A DNA stretch of 64,000 nt, from NCBI RefSeq assembly GCF_004343585.1, contig NZ_SLYW01000002.1, forward strand, positions 992,001 through 1,056,000, in the 5' to 3' direction. The stretch's first letter is position 1; every line of letters begins with the position of its first letter. Below, one piece after another: positions 39,823 to 49,742 of this stretch. Both the position numbers and the translations under genes were made by a program. Source of the stretch: Neorhizobium sp. JUb45. Its GTDB lineage: Bacteria; Pseudomonadota; Alphaproteobacteria; Rhizobiales; Rhizobiaceae. The notes below the pieces were generated by a model. That model saw only the letters and a list, made by a program, of their open reading frames with translations, did no database searches and was not told the DNA's origin.

Positions 39823-40315
39823 CGGCGATGTCCTGAAGCATTTCGAATGCGGTACGCAGCGTGGCAAGTCGCACGCTGCTTCGGCCGATATCCCCAAAGC
39901 GCATTTCACGGTGAATGGTTTTGCCGTCGCGATTGCCGGCGGCAAGATGCACGAGGCCGACGGGTTTTGCATCAGACCCGCCACCCGGACCAGCTATGCC
40001 GGTAACGGCTACGGAGATCTGTGCGCGAGAATTCTTCAAGGCACCGGCGGCCATTTCCAGGGCCGTTTCGCGAGACACGGCACCAAACGTCTTCAATGTC
40101 TCGTTGCTGACGCCGAGAATCTCCGCCTTGGCTTCATTGGTATAGGTCACCAGCCCTCTGTCGACGACGGTGGAGGAGCCGGCAATCTCGGTCAGTGCAC
40201 CGGCAATCAAGCCGCCTGTGCAGGATTCCGCCGTCACCACCATCAAGCCTTTCGCCGTAAACTCGGCGATGATCTTTGCGGCTGTCGCTTTGATATCCGG
40301 CGGAAACAGGCTCAT
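39815..40315 (-). CDS. CinA-family nicotinamide-nucleotide amidohydrolase (PncC-like)
   Basis: Deamidates nicotinamide mononucleotide in the pyridine-nucleotide salvage cycle (known for PncC). 166 residues, a stand-alone C-terminal CinA domain without the N-terminal half of full CinA. Motifs: VVTAESCTGGLIAGALTEI (nucleophilic Ser region), GLVTYTNEAKAE, and VAVTGIAGPGGGSDAKPVG. The start ATG at 40315 directly follows the ispDF stop (1-bp gap), so it is co-transcribed with ispDF. The frame is open further upstream but inside ispDF. Confidence 0.93.
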   Translation of the reverse strand: MSLFPPDIKATAAKIIAEFTAKGLMVVTAESCTGGLIAGALTEIAGSSTVVDRGLVTYTNEAKAEILGVSNETLKTFGAVSRETALEMAAGALKNSRAQISVAVTGIAGPGGGSDAKPVGLVHLAAGNRDGKTIHREMRFGDIGRSSVRLATLRTAFEMLQDIADA

Positions 40316-40316
40316 C

Positions 40317-41516
40317 TCAATCCTTCTGGAAGACGACGGTCGCAGTTGCGATCGCAGCAATGCCTTCGCGGCGGCCGACAAAACCGATCGTCTCATTGGT
40401 TGTCGCCTTCACCGAACAACGCTCCATGTCGATGTCAAGAAACTCGGAAAGATTGCGGCGCATCGCTTCCCGGTGCGGGCCGACCTTGGGGGCTTCAGCG
40501 ATCAGGGAAACGTCGGCATTCATGATTGTGCCGCCATGTTCGCGCACGATCTTTGCCGCATGCTCGAGAAAGATACGCGACGCGGCCCCCTTCCACTGCA
40601 TGTCGGACGGAGGAAAGTGATCGCCGATATCGCCGGCACCACAGGTGGCCAGCAGCGCGTCGGTCAGCGCATGCAAGGCCACGTCGGCATCCGAATGGCC
40701 GCTGAGTTTCTGATCATGCGGCATGAAGACACCGCACAGTGTCACGCCGTCGCCGGGCACGAGCTGGTGCACGTCGTAACCGTTGCCGGTGCGCACGTCG
40801 GGCAGGGGCATCCGTGTCGCCTGTCTGGAAAGCCGCTCGTCTGCCATTTCTATATCCCGTTTCACTGTCAGTTTGATGTTGTCGGCCGAACCTTCGATCA
40901 GAACCACCGGCAGGCCGGCCCATTCGGCAATCGATGCATCGTCGGTAAAATCGTCGCGGCGCAGCGCTGCGGCCTTCTCGTGTGCTGATCGGATCTCGTT
41001 GAGGGCAAAACTCTGCGGCGTCTGGGCAGCATAGAGGCCGGCTCGTGGAACGGTCTCATGCACCAGGCCATCGGCTCCACCGCGTTTCAGCGTGTCGGCC
41101 ACCGACATTGCCGGCAGAACACCGTCATGACCGGCATCGAGCGTGGCAGCGATTCTGTCCAGCAGCGCGAGATCGACAAAGGGCCGCGCTGCGTCATGGA
41201 TCATGACATGTGTCGCACCGGTGGCCGCGAGCGCGCGCAATCCCTCATAGACAGAGCGCTGCCTGGTATCGCCGCCAAATGTCGTCAGCACTTCCTTCGC
41301 GCGCGGAAGGGTCGATACGGATGCGGCATAAAGTCCCTCGTCGTCGGGATGGATGACCGTGACGATCGGGCCGCTTCTGTGCCAGTTCAGAAAAGTTTCC
41401 AGCGTATGCGCAATGACCGGGCGTCCGCCGATCGGGCGATATTGTTTCGGGCCCTCTTGCGGAGATCCGGCCCGTTCGCCGCGTCCCGCGGCTACGATGA
41501 CGATGCCGATTGTCAT
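40317..41516 (-). CDS. ispDF: Bifunctional IspD/IspF enzyme of the MEP isoprenoid pathway
   Basis: 399-residue fusion. The N-terminal half (about 1-225) is 2-C-methyl-D-erythritol 4-phosphate cytidylyltransferase, with [12 protein letters not shown] and DAARPFV. The C-terminal half (about 240-399) is 2-C-methyl-D-erythritol 2,4-cyclodiphosphate synthase, with [13 protein letters not shown] and [16 protein letters not shown] (metal-binding Asp/His). The fusion is known from alphaproteobacteria and epsilonproteobacteria. Products feed ubiquinone and the polyprenyl made by uppS. Divergent from dusB across 158 bp. Confidence 0.97.
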   Translation of the reverse strand: MTIGIVIVAAGRGERAGSPQEGPKQYRPIGGRPVIAHTLETFLNWHRSGPIVTVIHPDDEGLYAASVSTLPRAKEVLTTFGGDTRQRSVYEGLRALAATGATHVMIHDAARPFVDLALLDRIAATLDAGHDGVLPAMSVADTLKRGGADGLVHETVPRAGLYAAQTPQSFALNEIRSAHEKAAALRRDDFTDDASIAEWAGLPVVLIEGSADNIKLTVKRDIEMADERLSRQATRMPLPDVRTGNGYDVHQLVPGDGVTLCGVFMPHDQKLSGHSDADVALHALTDALLATCGAGDIGDHFPPSDMQWKGAASRIFLEHAAKIVREHGGTIMNADVSLIAEAPKVGPHREAMRRNLSEFLDIDMERCSVKATTNETIGFVGRREGIAAIATATVVFQKD

Positions 41517-41674
41517 GGATTTGTCGTCCCCGGACGATAGCTCGAATTATAATTGACAGCGCAGCACTATAGACTCAAAAGACCCATTTCCAGCAGGTCG
41601 CTCAAAAATAACGCAATCTTGGAATTGCTCTTGGCAAACGCGCAAAGCCTGAATAAAAATAGTGCAGCCCACCA

Positions 41675-42694
41675 ATGTGCCCGAAAGATCATCAATTGAG
41701 TGTCGTCGATCTTGCAGACCCTTTCCATATCGGGCCTGTCGCCATACGCAACCGCGTCGTGCTGGCGCCGATGTCCGGAGTGACGGATCTGCCGTTCCGG
41801 CAACTGGCATGGCAGCATGGTGCAGGCCTTGTCGTGACAGAGATGATTGCCAGTGGCGAACTGGTGCGTAACCGTGGCGAATCGTGGGAGCGCCTGAAGA
41901 GCACAGGTATCAAGCCGCATATGGTGCAGCTTGCCGGCCGCGAGGCGCAATTCATGGCGGAGGCGGCAAAAATCGTCGAAGGCGAGGGCGCCGATATCAT
42001 CGATATCAACATGGGCTGTCCTGCCAAGAAGGTGACGGGCGGTTATTCCGGCTCGGCGCTGATGCGCGATCCGGACCATGCGCTGTCGCTGATCGAAGCG
42101 ACGGTCAAGGCCGTAAAGGTGCCCGTGACGCTGAAGATGCGCCTTGGCTGGGATGAAAATTCCATCAACGCGCCGGAAATTGCCCGTCGTGCGCAGGATG
42201 CAGGCGTTCAACTGGTCACCATTCATGGCCGCACCCGCATGCAGTTTTATGAAGGCAAGGCCGACTGGGATGCGATCCGCGCGGTGCGCGACGTGCTGAC
42301 CATTCCACTGATCGCCAACGGCGATGTGCAAAGTGCCGAAGATGCGCAGGATATTCTTCGTCGTTCCGGCGCCGATGCGGTCATGCTCGGGCGTGGGGCG
42401 CAGGGGCGTCCCTGGCATGTCGGCGCACTTGCCGGTGCAAATGTGCCGGAGGTCAATGCGATCGCCGACATCGCCTGCCATCATTACGAAATGATGCTCG
42501 AATTTTACGGTCGCGAGGCGGGTCTGCGCCATGCGCGAAAACATCTCGGCTGGTATCTCGATTGCAATGCGCCACACACCGACGCTGCCGACAAAGCGGC
42601 AATGATGGTGGAGCGTGACCCCGCTGTGGTGGTTTCGCGTTTGCGTGAATTGCTGTTGCGACCACCGCAACCTGAACGGAAGGCTGCCGCATGA
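41675..42694 (+). CDS. dusB: tRNA-dihydrouridine synthase DusB (NifR3-like)
   Basis: FMN/NADPH enzyme reducing specific uridines in tRNA. 339 residues. FMN-binding [15 protein letters not shown], catalytic Cys115 in [10 protein letters not shown], and the barrel motifs [15 protein letters not shown] and NGDVQS. The start ATG is at 41675 with no strong ribosome-binding site. The stop overlaps the ntrB start as ATGA; the historical nifR3-ntrB-ntrC operon order is preserved, so the nitrogen two-component genes are transcribed with it. Confidence 0.95.
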   Translation: MCPKDHQLSVVDLADPFHIGPVAIRNRVVLAPMSGVTDLPFRQLAWQHGAGLVVTEMIASGELVRNRGESWERLKSTGIKPHMVQLAGREAQFMAEAAKIVEGEGADIIDINMGCPAKKVTGGYSGSALMRDPDHALSLIEATVKAVKVPVTLKMRLGWDENSINAPEIARRAQDAGVQLVTIHGRTRMQFYEGKADWDAIRAVRDVLTIPLIANGDVQSAEDAQDILRRSGADAVMLGRGAQGRPWHVGALAGANVPEVNAIADIACHHYEMMLEFYGREAGLRHARKHLGWYLDCNAPHTDAADKAAMMVERDPAVVVSRLRELLLRPPQPERKAAA

Positions 42695-43848
42695 CGTCGA
42701 AACCGACGCCGCAGGACAACGCGACCGGCAATACACTGGCGATGGCGGTGCTGAACTCGGTTCAGAACCCCGTTATCCTGGTGGATGCCGAGGGCAAGGT
42801 GGCTTTTGCCAACTGGGAGGCCGAATCGTTTTTCGGCTCCAGCGCCTCCTATCTGGCGAAGAACAAGATCTCGACCTTCATCCCCTTCGGCAGCCCGCTG
42901 CTGGCGTTGATCGATCAGGTGCGCGAGCGCAAGGCTCCGGTCAATGAGTACCGGGTAGACCTGTCGTCTCCGCGGCTTGGTCAGGAAAAACTGGTGGACC
43001 TCTATGTCGCGCCGGTGACCAGTGAGCCGGGTTCGGTTGTGGTCGTCTTTCAGGAACGGTCCATGGCCGACAAGATCGACCGCCAGCTGACCCATCGTGC
43101 CGCGGCGCGTTCGGTCACAGGGCTGGCATCAATGCTGGCGCACGAGATCAAGAACCCGCTTTCTGGTATCCGTGGTGCAGCCCAGCTTCTGGAAACGTCC
43201 GTGCCGGACGAGGATCGCGCCCTGACCCGGCTGATCTGTGACGAGACAGATCGTATCGTCTCGCTGGTCGATCGCATGGAAGTGTTCTCCGACGAGCGCC
43301 CGGTCGATCGCACGGCACTGAACATCCATTCGGTGCTCGATCACGTGAAGGCGGTGGCCAAGGCCGGTTTTGCCCGCGAGATCAAGTTCATGGAGCTGTA
43401 CGATCCGTCGCTGCCGCCCGTCTATGCCAACCGTGATCAGTTGATCCAGGTCTTTCTCAACCTCATCAAGAATGCAGCCGAGGCGATCGGCGGCCAGTCG
43501 GACGGCGAGATCACGCTGACCACCGCCTATCGTCCAGGCATCCGCCTGTCCGTCGCCGGTACGCGCGAAAAGATTTCGCTGCCGCTCGAATTCTGCGTCA
43601 TCGACAACGGTCCCGGCGTCCCCTCCGACATTCTGCCGCATCTCTTCGACCCGTTCATCACCACCAAGACCAATGGCTCCGGCCTCGGCCTTGCGCTGGT
43701 GGCCAAAATCATCGGCGCCCATGGCGGCATCATCGAATGCGACAGCCAGCCGCGCCGCACCGTGTTCCGTGTTCTGATGCCCATGCACAAGGAAGACAGC
43801 GCATTTGACGACGCCGTCGCCTTGAACTCCACAGGAAGCGTAAAATGA
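42691..43848 (+). CDS. ntrB: Nitrogen regulation sensor histidine kinase NtrB
   Basis: Cytoplasmic kinase/phosphatase for NtrC, controlled through PII. 385 residues: PAS domain (about 18-120), phosphoacceptor His151 in [12 protein letters not shown], and the ATPase domain with [18 protein letters not shown], and SGLGLALV. No membrane segments. Start and stop overlap dusB and ntrC as ATGA junctions, indicating strict translational coupling of the three genes. Confidence 0.97.
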   Translation: MTSKPTPQDNATGNTLAMAVLNSVQNPVILVDAEGKVAFANWEAESFFGSSASYLAKNKISTFIPFGSPLLALIDQVRERKAPVNEYRVDLSSPRLGQEKLVDLYVAPVTSEPGSVVVVFQERSMADKIDRQLTHRAAARSVTGLASMLAHEIKNPLSGIRGAAQLLETSVPDEDRALTRLICDETDRIVSLVDRMEVFSDERPVDRTALNIHSVLDHVKAVAKAGFAREIKFMELYDPSLPPVYANRDQLIQVFLNLIKNAAEAIGGQSDGEITLTTAYRPGIRLSVAGTREKISLPLEFCVIDNGPGVPSDILPHLFDPFITTKTNGSGLGLALVAKIIGAHGGIIECDSQPRRTVFRVLMPMHKEDSAFDDAVALNSTGSVK

Positions 43849-45296
43849 CCGCCACGATCCTTGTCGCCGACGATGATGCGGCCATCCGCACAGTACTGAA
43901 CCAGGCGCTCACCCGCGCCGGATATGATGTGCGTATCACCTCGAATGCCGCCACGCTGTGGCGCTGGATTTCCGCCGGCGACGGCGATCTGGTGGTGACA
44001 GACGTGGTCATGCCGGATGAAAACGCCTTCGATCTGCTGCCGCGCATCAAGAAGGCGCGGCCGGATCTGCCGGTTCTCGTCATGAGCGCCCAGAACACCT
44101 TCATGACCGCCATCAAGGCGTCGGAAAAGGGCGCCTACGATTACCTGCCAAAGCCGTTCGACCTCACCGAGCTGATCGCCATCATCGGACGTGCGCTGGC
44201 CGAACCGAAGAAGAAGCCGGCCAAGCTGGACGATGATGCGCAGGACGGCATGCCGCTGGTCGGCCGCTCCGCCGCCATGCAGGAAATCTACCGCGTGCTT
44301 GCTCGTCTGATGCAGACGGACCTGACGCTGATGATCACCGGCGAGAGCGGCACCGGCAAGGAACTGGTAGCCCGCGCGCTGCATGATTACGGCAAGCGCC
44401 GCAACGGCCCGTTCGTCGCCATCAACATGGCGGCCATCCCGCGCGATCTGATTGAGTCTGAACTGTTCGGCCATGAGAAGGGCGCTTTTACCGGCGCGCA
44501 GAACCGCTCCACCGGTCGTTTCGAGCAGGCCGAGGGTGGCACGCTCTTTCTCGATGAAATCGGCGATATGCCGATGGATGCCCAGACACGTCTTCTGCGC
44601 GTGCTGCAGCAGGGCGAATATACGACGGTCGGCGGGCGCACCCCCATCCGCACCGACGTTCGCATCGTGGCCGCCACCAACAAGGATCTGAAAGTCCTCA
44701 TCAATCAGGGCCTGTTCCGCGAGGATCTCTATTACCGGCTCAACGTCGTGCCGCTGCGGCTGCCGCCGCTGCGTGATCGTGCGGAAGACATTCCCGATCT
44801 CGTCCGCCACTTCATGCAGATGGGCGAAAAGGAAGGTCTGGACGGCAAACGTTTCGACACCGAAGCGCTCGACGTGATGAAGGGGTATGCCTGGCCCGGC
44901 AACGTGCGTGAGCTGGAAAACCTCATCCGTCGCCTGATGGCACTTTATCCACAGGATGTTATCACCCGCGAAATCATCGACAGCGAACTGCGTTCCGATG
45001 TGCCGGATAGCCCGATCGACAAGATGGGCGCGCGTTCCGGCTCGCTGACGATCTCGCAGGCGGTCGAGGAAAACATGCGCAGCTATTTCGCCAGCTTCGG
45101 CGACAACCTGCCGCCACCCGGCCTTTACGACCGTGTGCTGACGGAAATGGAATATCCGCTGATCCTCGCTGCACTGACTGCGACGCGCGGAAACCAGATC
45201 AAGGCAGCCGATCTGCTGGGATTGAACCGCAACACGTTGCGCAAGAAAATCCGCGAGCTTGGCGTTTCCGTCTATCGCAGCTCGCGCACGAGCTGA
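43845..45296 (+). CDS. ntrC: Nitrogen response regulator NtrC
   Basis: Sigma-54-dependent enhancer-binding activator of nitrogen-assimilation genes. 483 residues: receiver domain with phospho-acceptor Asp53 ([10 protein letters not shown]), AAA+ domain with Walker A GESGTGKE, the sigma-54-contact loop GAFTGA (in [10 protein letters not shown]), Walker B FLDEIGD, and a C-terminal Fis-type helix-turn-helix ([17 protein letters not shown]). A GC-rich hairpin follows 5 bp after the stop. Confidence 0.97.
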   Translation: MTATILVADDDAAIRTVLNQALTRAGYDVRITSNAATLWRWISAGDGDLVVTDVVMPDENAFDLLPRIKKARPDLPVLVMSAQNTFMTAIKASEKGAYDYLPKPFDLTELIAIIGRALAEPKKKPAKLDDDAQDGMPLVGRSAAMQEIYRVLARLMQTDLTLMITGESGTGKELVARALHDYGKRRNGPFVAINMAAIPRDLIESELFGHEKGAFTGAQNRSTGRFEQAEGGTLFLDEIGDMPMDAQTRLLRVLQQGEYTTVGGRTPIRTDVRIVAATNKDLKVLINQGLFREDLYYRLNVVPLRLPPLRDRAEDIPDLVRHFMQMGEKEGLDGKRFDTEALDVMKGYAWPGNVRELENLIRRLMALYPQDVITREIIDSELRSDVPDSPIDKMGARSGSLTISQAVEENMRSYFASFGDNLPPPGLYDRVLTEMEYPLILAALTATRGNQIKAADLLGLNRNTLRKKIRELGVSVYRSSRTS

Positions 45297-45301
45297 GCCG
45301 G

Positions 45302-45319
45302 CGCGGGTTGACACCCGCG
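45302..45319 (+). terminator. Hairpin after ntrC
   Basis: A 7-bp stem CGCGGGT/ACCCGCG with loop TGAC, 5 bp after the ntrC stop. Followed by TCATATTCGTTGC rather than a T run. The rest of the 193-bp gap up to ntrY shows no gene and probably contains the ntrYX promoter. Confidence 0.5.
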
Positions 45320-45489
45320 TCATATTCGTTGCATTTTCGCCACATTGCGTTGCTTAAAGGTCACGCATGCTCAGGTTTTCTGGCGGGCGGGCGATTCTTG
45401 CAACAGGGCCTTCAGGCCCGGTGTTCCCCAGAGTGCCGAGTTTCTCATTGTCTCATTGATTCCGCACCAGGCGGCGTCGGGAGTGGCTT

Positions 45490-47775
45490 ATGACAGATGG
45501 CGTCCTGACGCCTTCGACCGACGAGGATTCACCGGCTCTGGTTCAGGACCGGCGGGCTACCTTTGCCTTGCCCGGACTTCTGCTGGCCGTCGGGGCGCTT
45601 ATTTGCGCGATCGTCAGCCTGCTCGTCCTTCTGGGGGCGACGCCGATCGCGCCGACCACCAATGTGGTCATCGCGTCGGCGGGCGTGAATTCGGTTTTCG
45701 TTCTCGGTCTGATTTACCTCATCGCCCGCGAAGTGTTTCGTCTGGTCAAGGCCCGCAACCGTGGACGCGCCGCAGCCCGGCTGCATGTGCGCATCGTCGT
45801 GCTGTTTTCGATCGTTGCCATCACGCCGGCAGTTCTCGTCGCAATCTTTGCCAGTCTGACATTGAATGTCGGCCTCGACCGCTGGTTTTCGCTGCGCACG
45901 CAATCGATCGTGCAGTCGTCTCTTGATGTCGCCAAGGCCTATATGCTGGAAAATGCCAGCTACCTTCAGGGCCAGACTGTATCGATGGCCAACGACCTCG
46001 AGCGCAATCGCCCGATGTTCTACCTCGACCGCACCGGCTTCGTTGATCTGATGACACGCCAGGCCAAAGGCCGTGGCCTGCTCGGCGCGTTTCTTGTGCG
46101 TGACGACGGTGATGCCATCGCGCAAGCCGAAATCAAGACAGACCGGCCGCTGCCGGCCATTCCTTCGGATGCGCTGGCCACCGCCGCGGCAGGCCAGCCG
46201 ACTCTGATCCCGCCGGGCGTGACCAATCTCGTCGGTGCCGTCATCAAGTTCGATGCCATTCCCGGCTCCTTCCTCTACACCGTTCGTGCGGTTGATCCGA
46301 AGGTGATGTCGGCGATGCGGCTGATGGAGGAAAACCGCGACGAATATCAGTCGATGGAGGCCGGGCGTACGTCTCTGCAGGTCGCCTTTGCCGTTCTCTA
46401 CATCGGTTTTGCGTTGATCGTGCTGCTTGCCGCCATCTGGACGGCCATTGCTGTCGCCGACCGCATCGTCAGGCCCATCCGGCTTCTCATCAGTGCGGCC
46501 GACAGCGTCGGTGCGGGCAATCTCAACGTTGTCGTGCCGGTTCGTGCGGCTGATGGCGATGTCGGCAGCCTGTCGCGCACCTTCAATAAGATGATTTCGG
46601 AAATCCGCAGCCAGCGAGACGAAATCCTTGAAGCCAAGGATGAGGTTGATGACCGTCGTCGCTTTATCGAGGCGGTGTTGTCCGGTGTTTCGGCCGCCGT
46701 CATCGGCGTCGAGGACGACCACCAGGTCACCATCGTCAACCCGACTGCAGAGCATTTTCTCGGTGTGAATGCCGATCAGCTGATCGGCCAGCGGCTCGAA
46801 GACGTGGCGCCCGAGATCGATCAGGTTCTGAAAGAAGCTACGTTCCGCGCCCGCAATGATTTTCGCAAGCAGATCAATCTGATGCGTGGCGGCAAGGAGC
46901 GAACCCTGTCGGTACAGGTGACGCGCGAGGAGCAGCGGTCCAGCCGTGAATCCTACGTGATAACGCTGGATGACATTACCGATCTCGTCATCGCCCAGCG
47001 ATCCACCGCATGGGCGGACGTGGCGCGCCGCATTGCCCATGAAATCAAGAACCCGCTGACGCCAATCCAGCTTTCCGCCGAGCGTCTGAAGCGCCGTTAC
47101 GGCAAGCAAATCAACGAGGATGACCGCGCGGTCTTTGACCAGTGCACCGATACGATCGTGCGACAGGTGGGGGATATCGGCCGCATGGTCGATGAGTTTT
47201 CTTCCTTTGCCCGCATGCCGAAGCCGGCCAAGGAACAGGCCGACCTGCGCGATATTCTGCGCGACGCGGTTTTCCTTCGGGAAATGGGCGCGAGCCATGT
47301 GGATTTCGGGCGCGAACTCGGCGATGCGCCGCTGATCGGCATGTTCGATGCGCGCATGCTCGGACAGGCTTTCGGCAACCTCGTCAAGAATGCCGTCGAG
47401 GCGATCGAGGCGGTGCCGGGTGATCAGGAGCGCGAGGGCCGCAAGGTCTGGGTGCGGGCTGCCTATGACGAAGCGCGCGACCTGTTCTGCGCCGACATCA
47501 TCGACAATGGCAGCGGCCTGCCGGCGGAAAACCGCCACCGTATATTGGAACCATACATGACGATGCGCGAGAAGGGCACCGGCCTGGGTCTCGCGATCGT
47601 CAAGAAGATCATTGAGGAACATGGCGGTCAGCTTGAACTGCATGATGCACCCGTCGAATTCGATCATGGCCGCGGCGCCATGATCAGGGTGCTGTTGCCG
47701 CGCATCGAAGCGGCAGGTTTGCAGGGCGCTGACGCCGAAGAAGATAAGAACAAGGAAGCAGCTTATGGCGTCTGA
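45490..47775 (+). CDS. ntrY: Membrane sensor histidine kinase NtrY
   Basis: Inner-membrane kinase paired with NtrX, linked to nitrogen, redox and envelope responses in alphaproteobacteria. 761 residues: hydrophobic helices near the N-terminus (about 28-55, 60-85 and 100-125), a periplasmic or extracytoplasmic sensor segment, another membrane helix (about 295-325, VAFAVLYIGFALIVLLAAIW), HAMP (to about 380), PAS (about 385-500), phosphoacceptor His517 in [17 protein letters not shown], and the ATPase domain (DNGSGLP, GTGLGLAIVKKI). Its last 11 bp overlap ntrX. Confidence 0.96.
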   Translation: MTDGVLTPSTDEDSPALVQDRRATFALPGLLLAVGALICAIVSLLVLLGATPIAPTTNVVIASAGVNSVFVLGLIYLIAREVFRLVKARNRGRAAARLHVRIVVLFSIVAITPAVLVAIFASLTLNVGLDRWFSLRTQSIVQSSLDVAKAYMLENASYLQGQTVSMANDLERNRPMFYLDRTGFVDLMTRQAKGRGLLGAFLVRDDGDAIAQAEIKTDRPLPAIPSDALATAAAGQPTLIPPGVTNLVGAVIKFDAIPGSFLYTVRAVDPKVMSAMRLMEENRDEYQSMEAGRTSLQVAFAVLYIGFALIVLLAAIWTAIAVADRIVRPIRLLISAADSVGAGNLNVVVPVRAADGDVGSLSRTFNKMISEIRSQRDEILEAKDEVDDRRRFIEAVLSGVSAAVIGVEDDHQVTIVNPTAEHFLGVNADQLIGQRLEDVAPEIDQVLKEATFRARNDFRKQINLMRGGKERTLSVQVTREEQRSSRESYVITLDDITDLVIAQRSTAWADVARRIAHEIKNPLTPIQLSAERLKRRYGKQINEDDRAVFDQCTDTIVRQVGDIGRMVDEFSSFARMPKPAKEQADLRDILRDAVFLREMGASHVDFGRELGDAPLIGMFDARMLGQAFGNLVKNAVEAIEAVPGDQEREGRKVWVRAAYDEARDLFCADIIDNGSGLPAENRHRILEPYMTMREKGTGLGLAIVKKIIEEHGGQLELHDAPVEFDHGRGAMIRVLLPRIEAAGLQGADAEEDKNKEAAYGV

Positions 47776-49129
47776 TATTCTGGTCGTGGATGACGAGGCG
47801 GATATCCGCGATATCGTTTCCGGCATCCTGTCCGACGAAGGGCACGAAACTCGCACGGCGCACGATGCCGATAGCGCGCTCGCCGCCATCTCGGATCGCG
47901 TGCCGCGTCTGGTTTTCCTCGATATCTGGATGCAGGGGTCTCGGCTTGACGGTCTGGCCTTGCTCGACGAGATCAAGACACGCCACCCGGATCTGCCGGT
48001 GGTGATGATTTCCGGTCACGGTAATGTCGAGACGGCGGTTTCCGCCATCAAGCGCGGCGCTTTCGACTTCATCGAAAAACCTTTCAAGGCGGATCGTCTG
48101 ATCCTGATTGCCGAGCGCGCTTTGGAAAACTCCAAGCTCAAGCGCGAAGTCACCGAGCTCAAGAAACGCACCGGTGACGCGCTGGAACTGGTGGGCACGT
48201 CCGTCGCAGTCTCGCAACTTCGCCAGACAATCGACAAGGTGGCGCCGACCAACAGCCGCATCATGATCCTCGGCCCGTCCGGTTCCGGCAAGGAACTGGT
48301 GGCTCGCATGATCCACAAGAAGTCGGCGCGTGGAGCTGGTCCGTTTGTTGCGCTGAATGCTGCAACGATTACGCCAGATCGAATGGAAGTGGCGCTGTTC
48401 GGCACCGAAGGCACACCCGGCCAGCCGCGCAAGATCGGCGCGCTGGAAGAGGCGCATCGCGGTATTCTCTACCTCGACGAAGTTGGTGAGATGCCGCGCG
48501 AGACGCAGAACAAGATTCTTCGTGTGCTGGTCGAACAGCAGTTCGAGCGCGTTGGCGGCTCCAAGCGCGTCAAGGTCGATGTCCGCATCATCTCGTCGAC
48601 GGCCTACAATCTCGAAAGCCTGATCGCCGAGGGTATTTTCCGCGAAGACCTTTATCATCGCCTTGCTGTCGTGCCGGTCAAGGTGCCGGCGCTTGCCGAA
48701 CGCCGCGAAGACATCCCGTTCCTCGTCGATAATTTCATGCGGCAGGTGTCCGAGCAGGCCGGTATCCGCAATCGCCGTATCGGTGACGACGCCATGGCGG
48801 TGCTGCAAGCCAATGACTGGCCGGGCAATAACCGCCAGCTTCGCAACAATATCGAACGCCTGATGATCCTGGCGCGTGGTGATGGTCCGGACTCACCGAT
48901 CACGGCCGATATGTTGCCGCAGGATCTGGGGGACATGCTGCCCAAGGTCGCCGGCAGCGGTGATCACCACATCATGACCTTGCCGCTGCGTGAGGCGCGT
49001 GAAATGTTCGAGCGTGATTATCTGATCGCGCAGATCAACCGTTTCGGCGGCAATATTTCCCGCACGGCGGAGTTCGTCGGCATGGAACGCTCGGCTCTGC
49101 ACCGCAAGTTGAAATCCCTGGGCGTTTGA
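47765..49129 (+). CDS. ntrX: Response regulator NtrX, lacking the GAFTGA motif
   Basis: NtrC-like regulator phosphorylated by NtrY. 454 residues: receiver with Asp53 (LVFLDIWMQG), AAA+ domain with Walker A GPSGSGKE and Walker B YLDEVGEM, and a C-terminal Fis-type HTH (ISRTAEFVGMERSALHRKL). At the place where NtrC has GAFTGA this protein reads ALFGTEGTPGQPRKIG (about nt 48393-48440), so the sigma-54 contact loop is missing. Brucella NtrX is reported to lack it too, and probably acts without sigma-54. Confidence 0.96.
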   Translation: MASDILVVDDEADIRDIVSGILSDEGHETRTAHDADSALAAISDRVPRLVFLDIWMQGSRLDGLALLDEIKTRHPDLPVVMISGHGNVETAVSAIKRGAFDFIEKPFKADRLILIAERALENSKLKREVTELKKRTGDALELVGTSVAVSQLRQTIDKVAPTNSRIMILGPSGSGKELVARMIHKKSARGAGPFVALNAATITPDRMEVALFGTEGTPGQPRKIGALEEAHRGILYLDEVGEMPRETQNKILRVLVEQQFERVGGSKRVKVDVRIISSTAYNLESLIAEGIFREDLYHRLAVVPVKVPALAERREDIPFLVDNFMRQVSEQAGIRNRRIGDDAMAVLQANDWPGNNRQLRNNIERLMILARGDGPDSPITADMLPQDLGDMLPKVAGSGDHHIMTLPLREAREMFERDYLIAQINRFGGNISRTAEFVGMERSALHRKLKSLGV

Positions 49130-49422
49130 GCCCCTTGGATTTCAAGGGGCAGTCGGCTTCTGCGACCGCAAAGCCGATCGCATACGTTGTTTTGCCGATT
49201 GCGGAGCGCATCCCGATTTGCTAACCAATGCCGGGGGACAGGGAGTTGCAAACTTGCATCTCTTCGCTCGCTTTGCGCATCTCTTCCCGGACCTGACTCG
49301 ATCTGGTTTGGGAATCATGCGCAAATGAGCGGTCGCGACCGATTCCGGATGGGGAAGGGTTGCGCCTCAGGGTATAAACATAATTCCGGCGACAGGCCGG
49401 CAAGAAAGAAAGAAGCGGCGCC
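49130..49422 (+). other. ntrX-hfq intergenic region
   Basis: 293 bp with no credible gene. It begins with an 8-bp perfect hairpin GCCCCTTG/CAAGGGGC (49130-49137 and 49143-49150, loop GATTT), whose left arm starts one base after the ntrX stop. A short CCGGC/GCCGG repeat lies near 49388, just before the hfq ribosome-binding site AAGAAAGAAG. In some other alphaproteobacteria trkA and other genes lie in this interval; no remnant is seen. Confidence 0.65.
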
Positions 49423-49665
49423 ATGGCGGAACGTTCTCAGAATTTGCAGGATCTTTTCCTCAATACAGTTCGCAAGCAGAAGATCTCGCTTACGATTTTC
49501 CTCATCAACGGCGTCAAGCTGACAGGTGTCGTCACCTCGTTCGACAACTTCTGTGTTTTGCTGCGCCGTGACGGACACTCCCAGCTCGTGTATAAGCACG
49601 CGATCTCGACCATCATGCCGGGCCAGCCGATGCAGATGTTCGAGACCGAAGAAAACGCGGCCTGA
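49423..49665 (+). CDS. hfq: RNA chaperone Hfq
   Basis: Hexameric Sm-like protein pairing small RNAs with messages. 80 residues. The Sm1 motif [20 protein letters not shown] and the Sm2 motif [10 protein letters not shown], including the KH pair, are intact; the rhizobial C-terminus is short and acidic. Its place between ntrX and hflX is common to rhizobia, and links it with nitrogen regulation, where Hfq affects NifA expression. Confidence 0.98.
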   Translation: MAERSQNLQDLFLNTVRKQKISLTIFLINGVKLTGVVTSFDNFCVLLRRDGHSQLVYKHAISTIMPGQPMQMFETEENAA

Positions 49666-49742
49666 TAGGACATTTCGAAATAGCAACGCGCGATACCTCG
49701 AATGAATCCCTCGTCCCGGAAGCTGAAAAGCACCGGGATGAC

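Noticed and set aside
41517-41674. NtrC binding sites upstream of dusB-ntrBC
   Set aside because: Scattered GCAC/GTGC words exist, but no convincing TGCAC-N5-GTGCA dyad or sigma-54 promoter was seen.
45529-47976. Open frame of 815 codons on the minus strand opposite ntrY
   Set aside because: Antisense shadow; ntrY has full kinase motifs.
49187-49522. Open frame across the ntrX-hfq gap
   Set aside because: Runs into hfq in another frame, Cys/Arg/Ser-rich, no ribosome-binding site.
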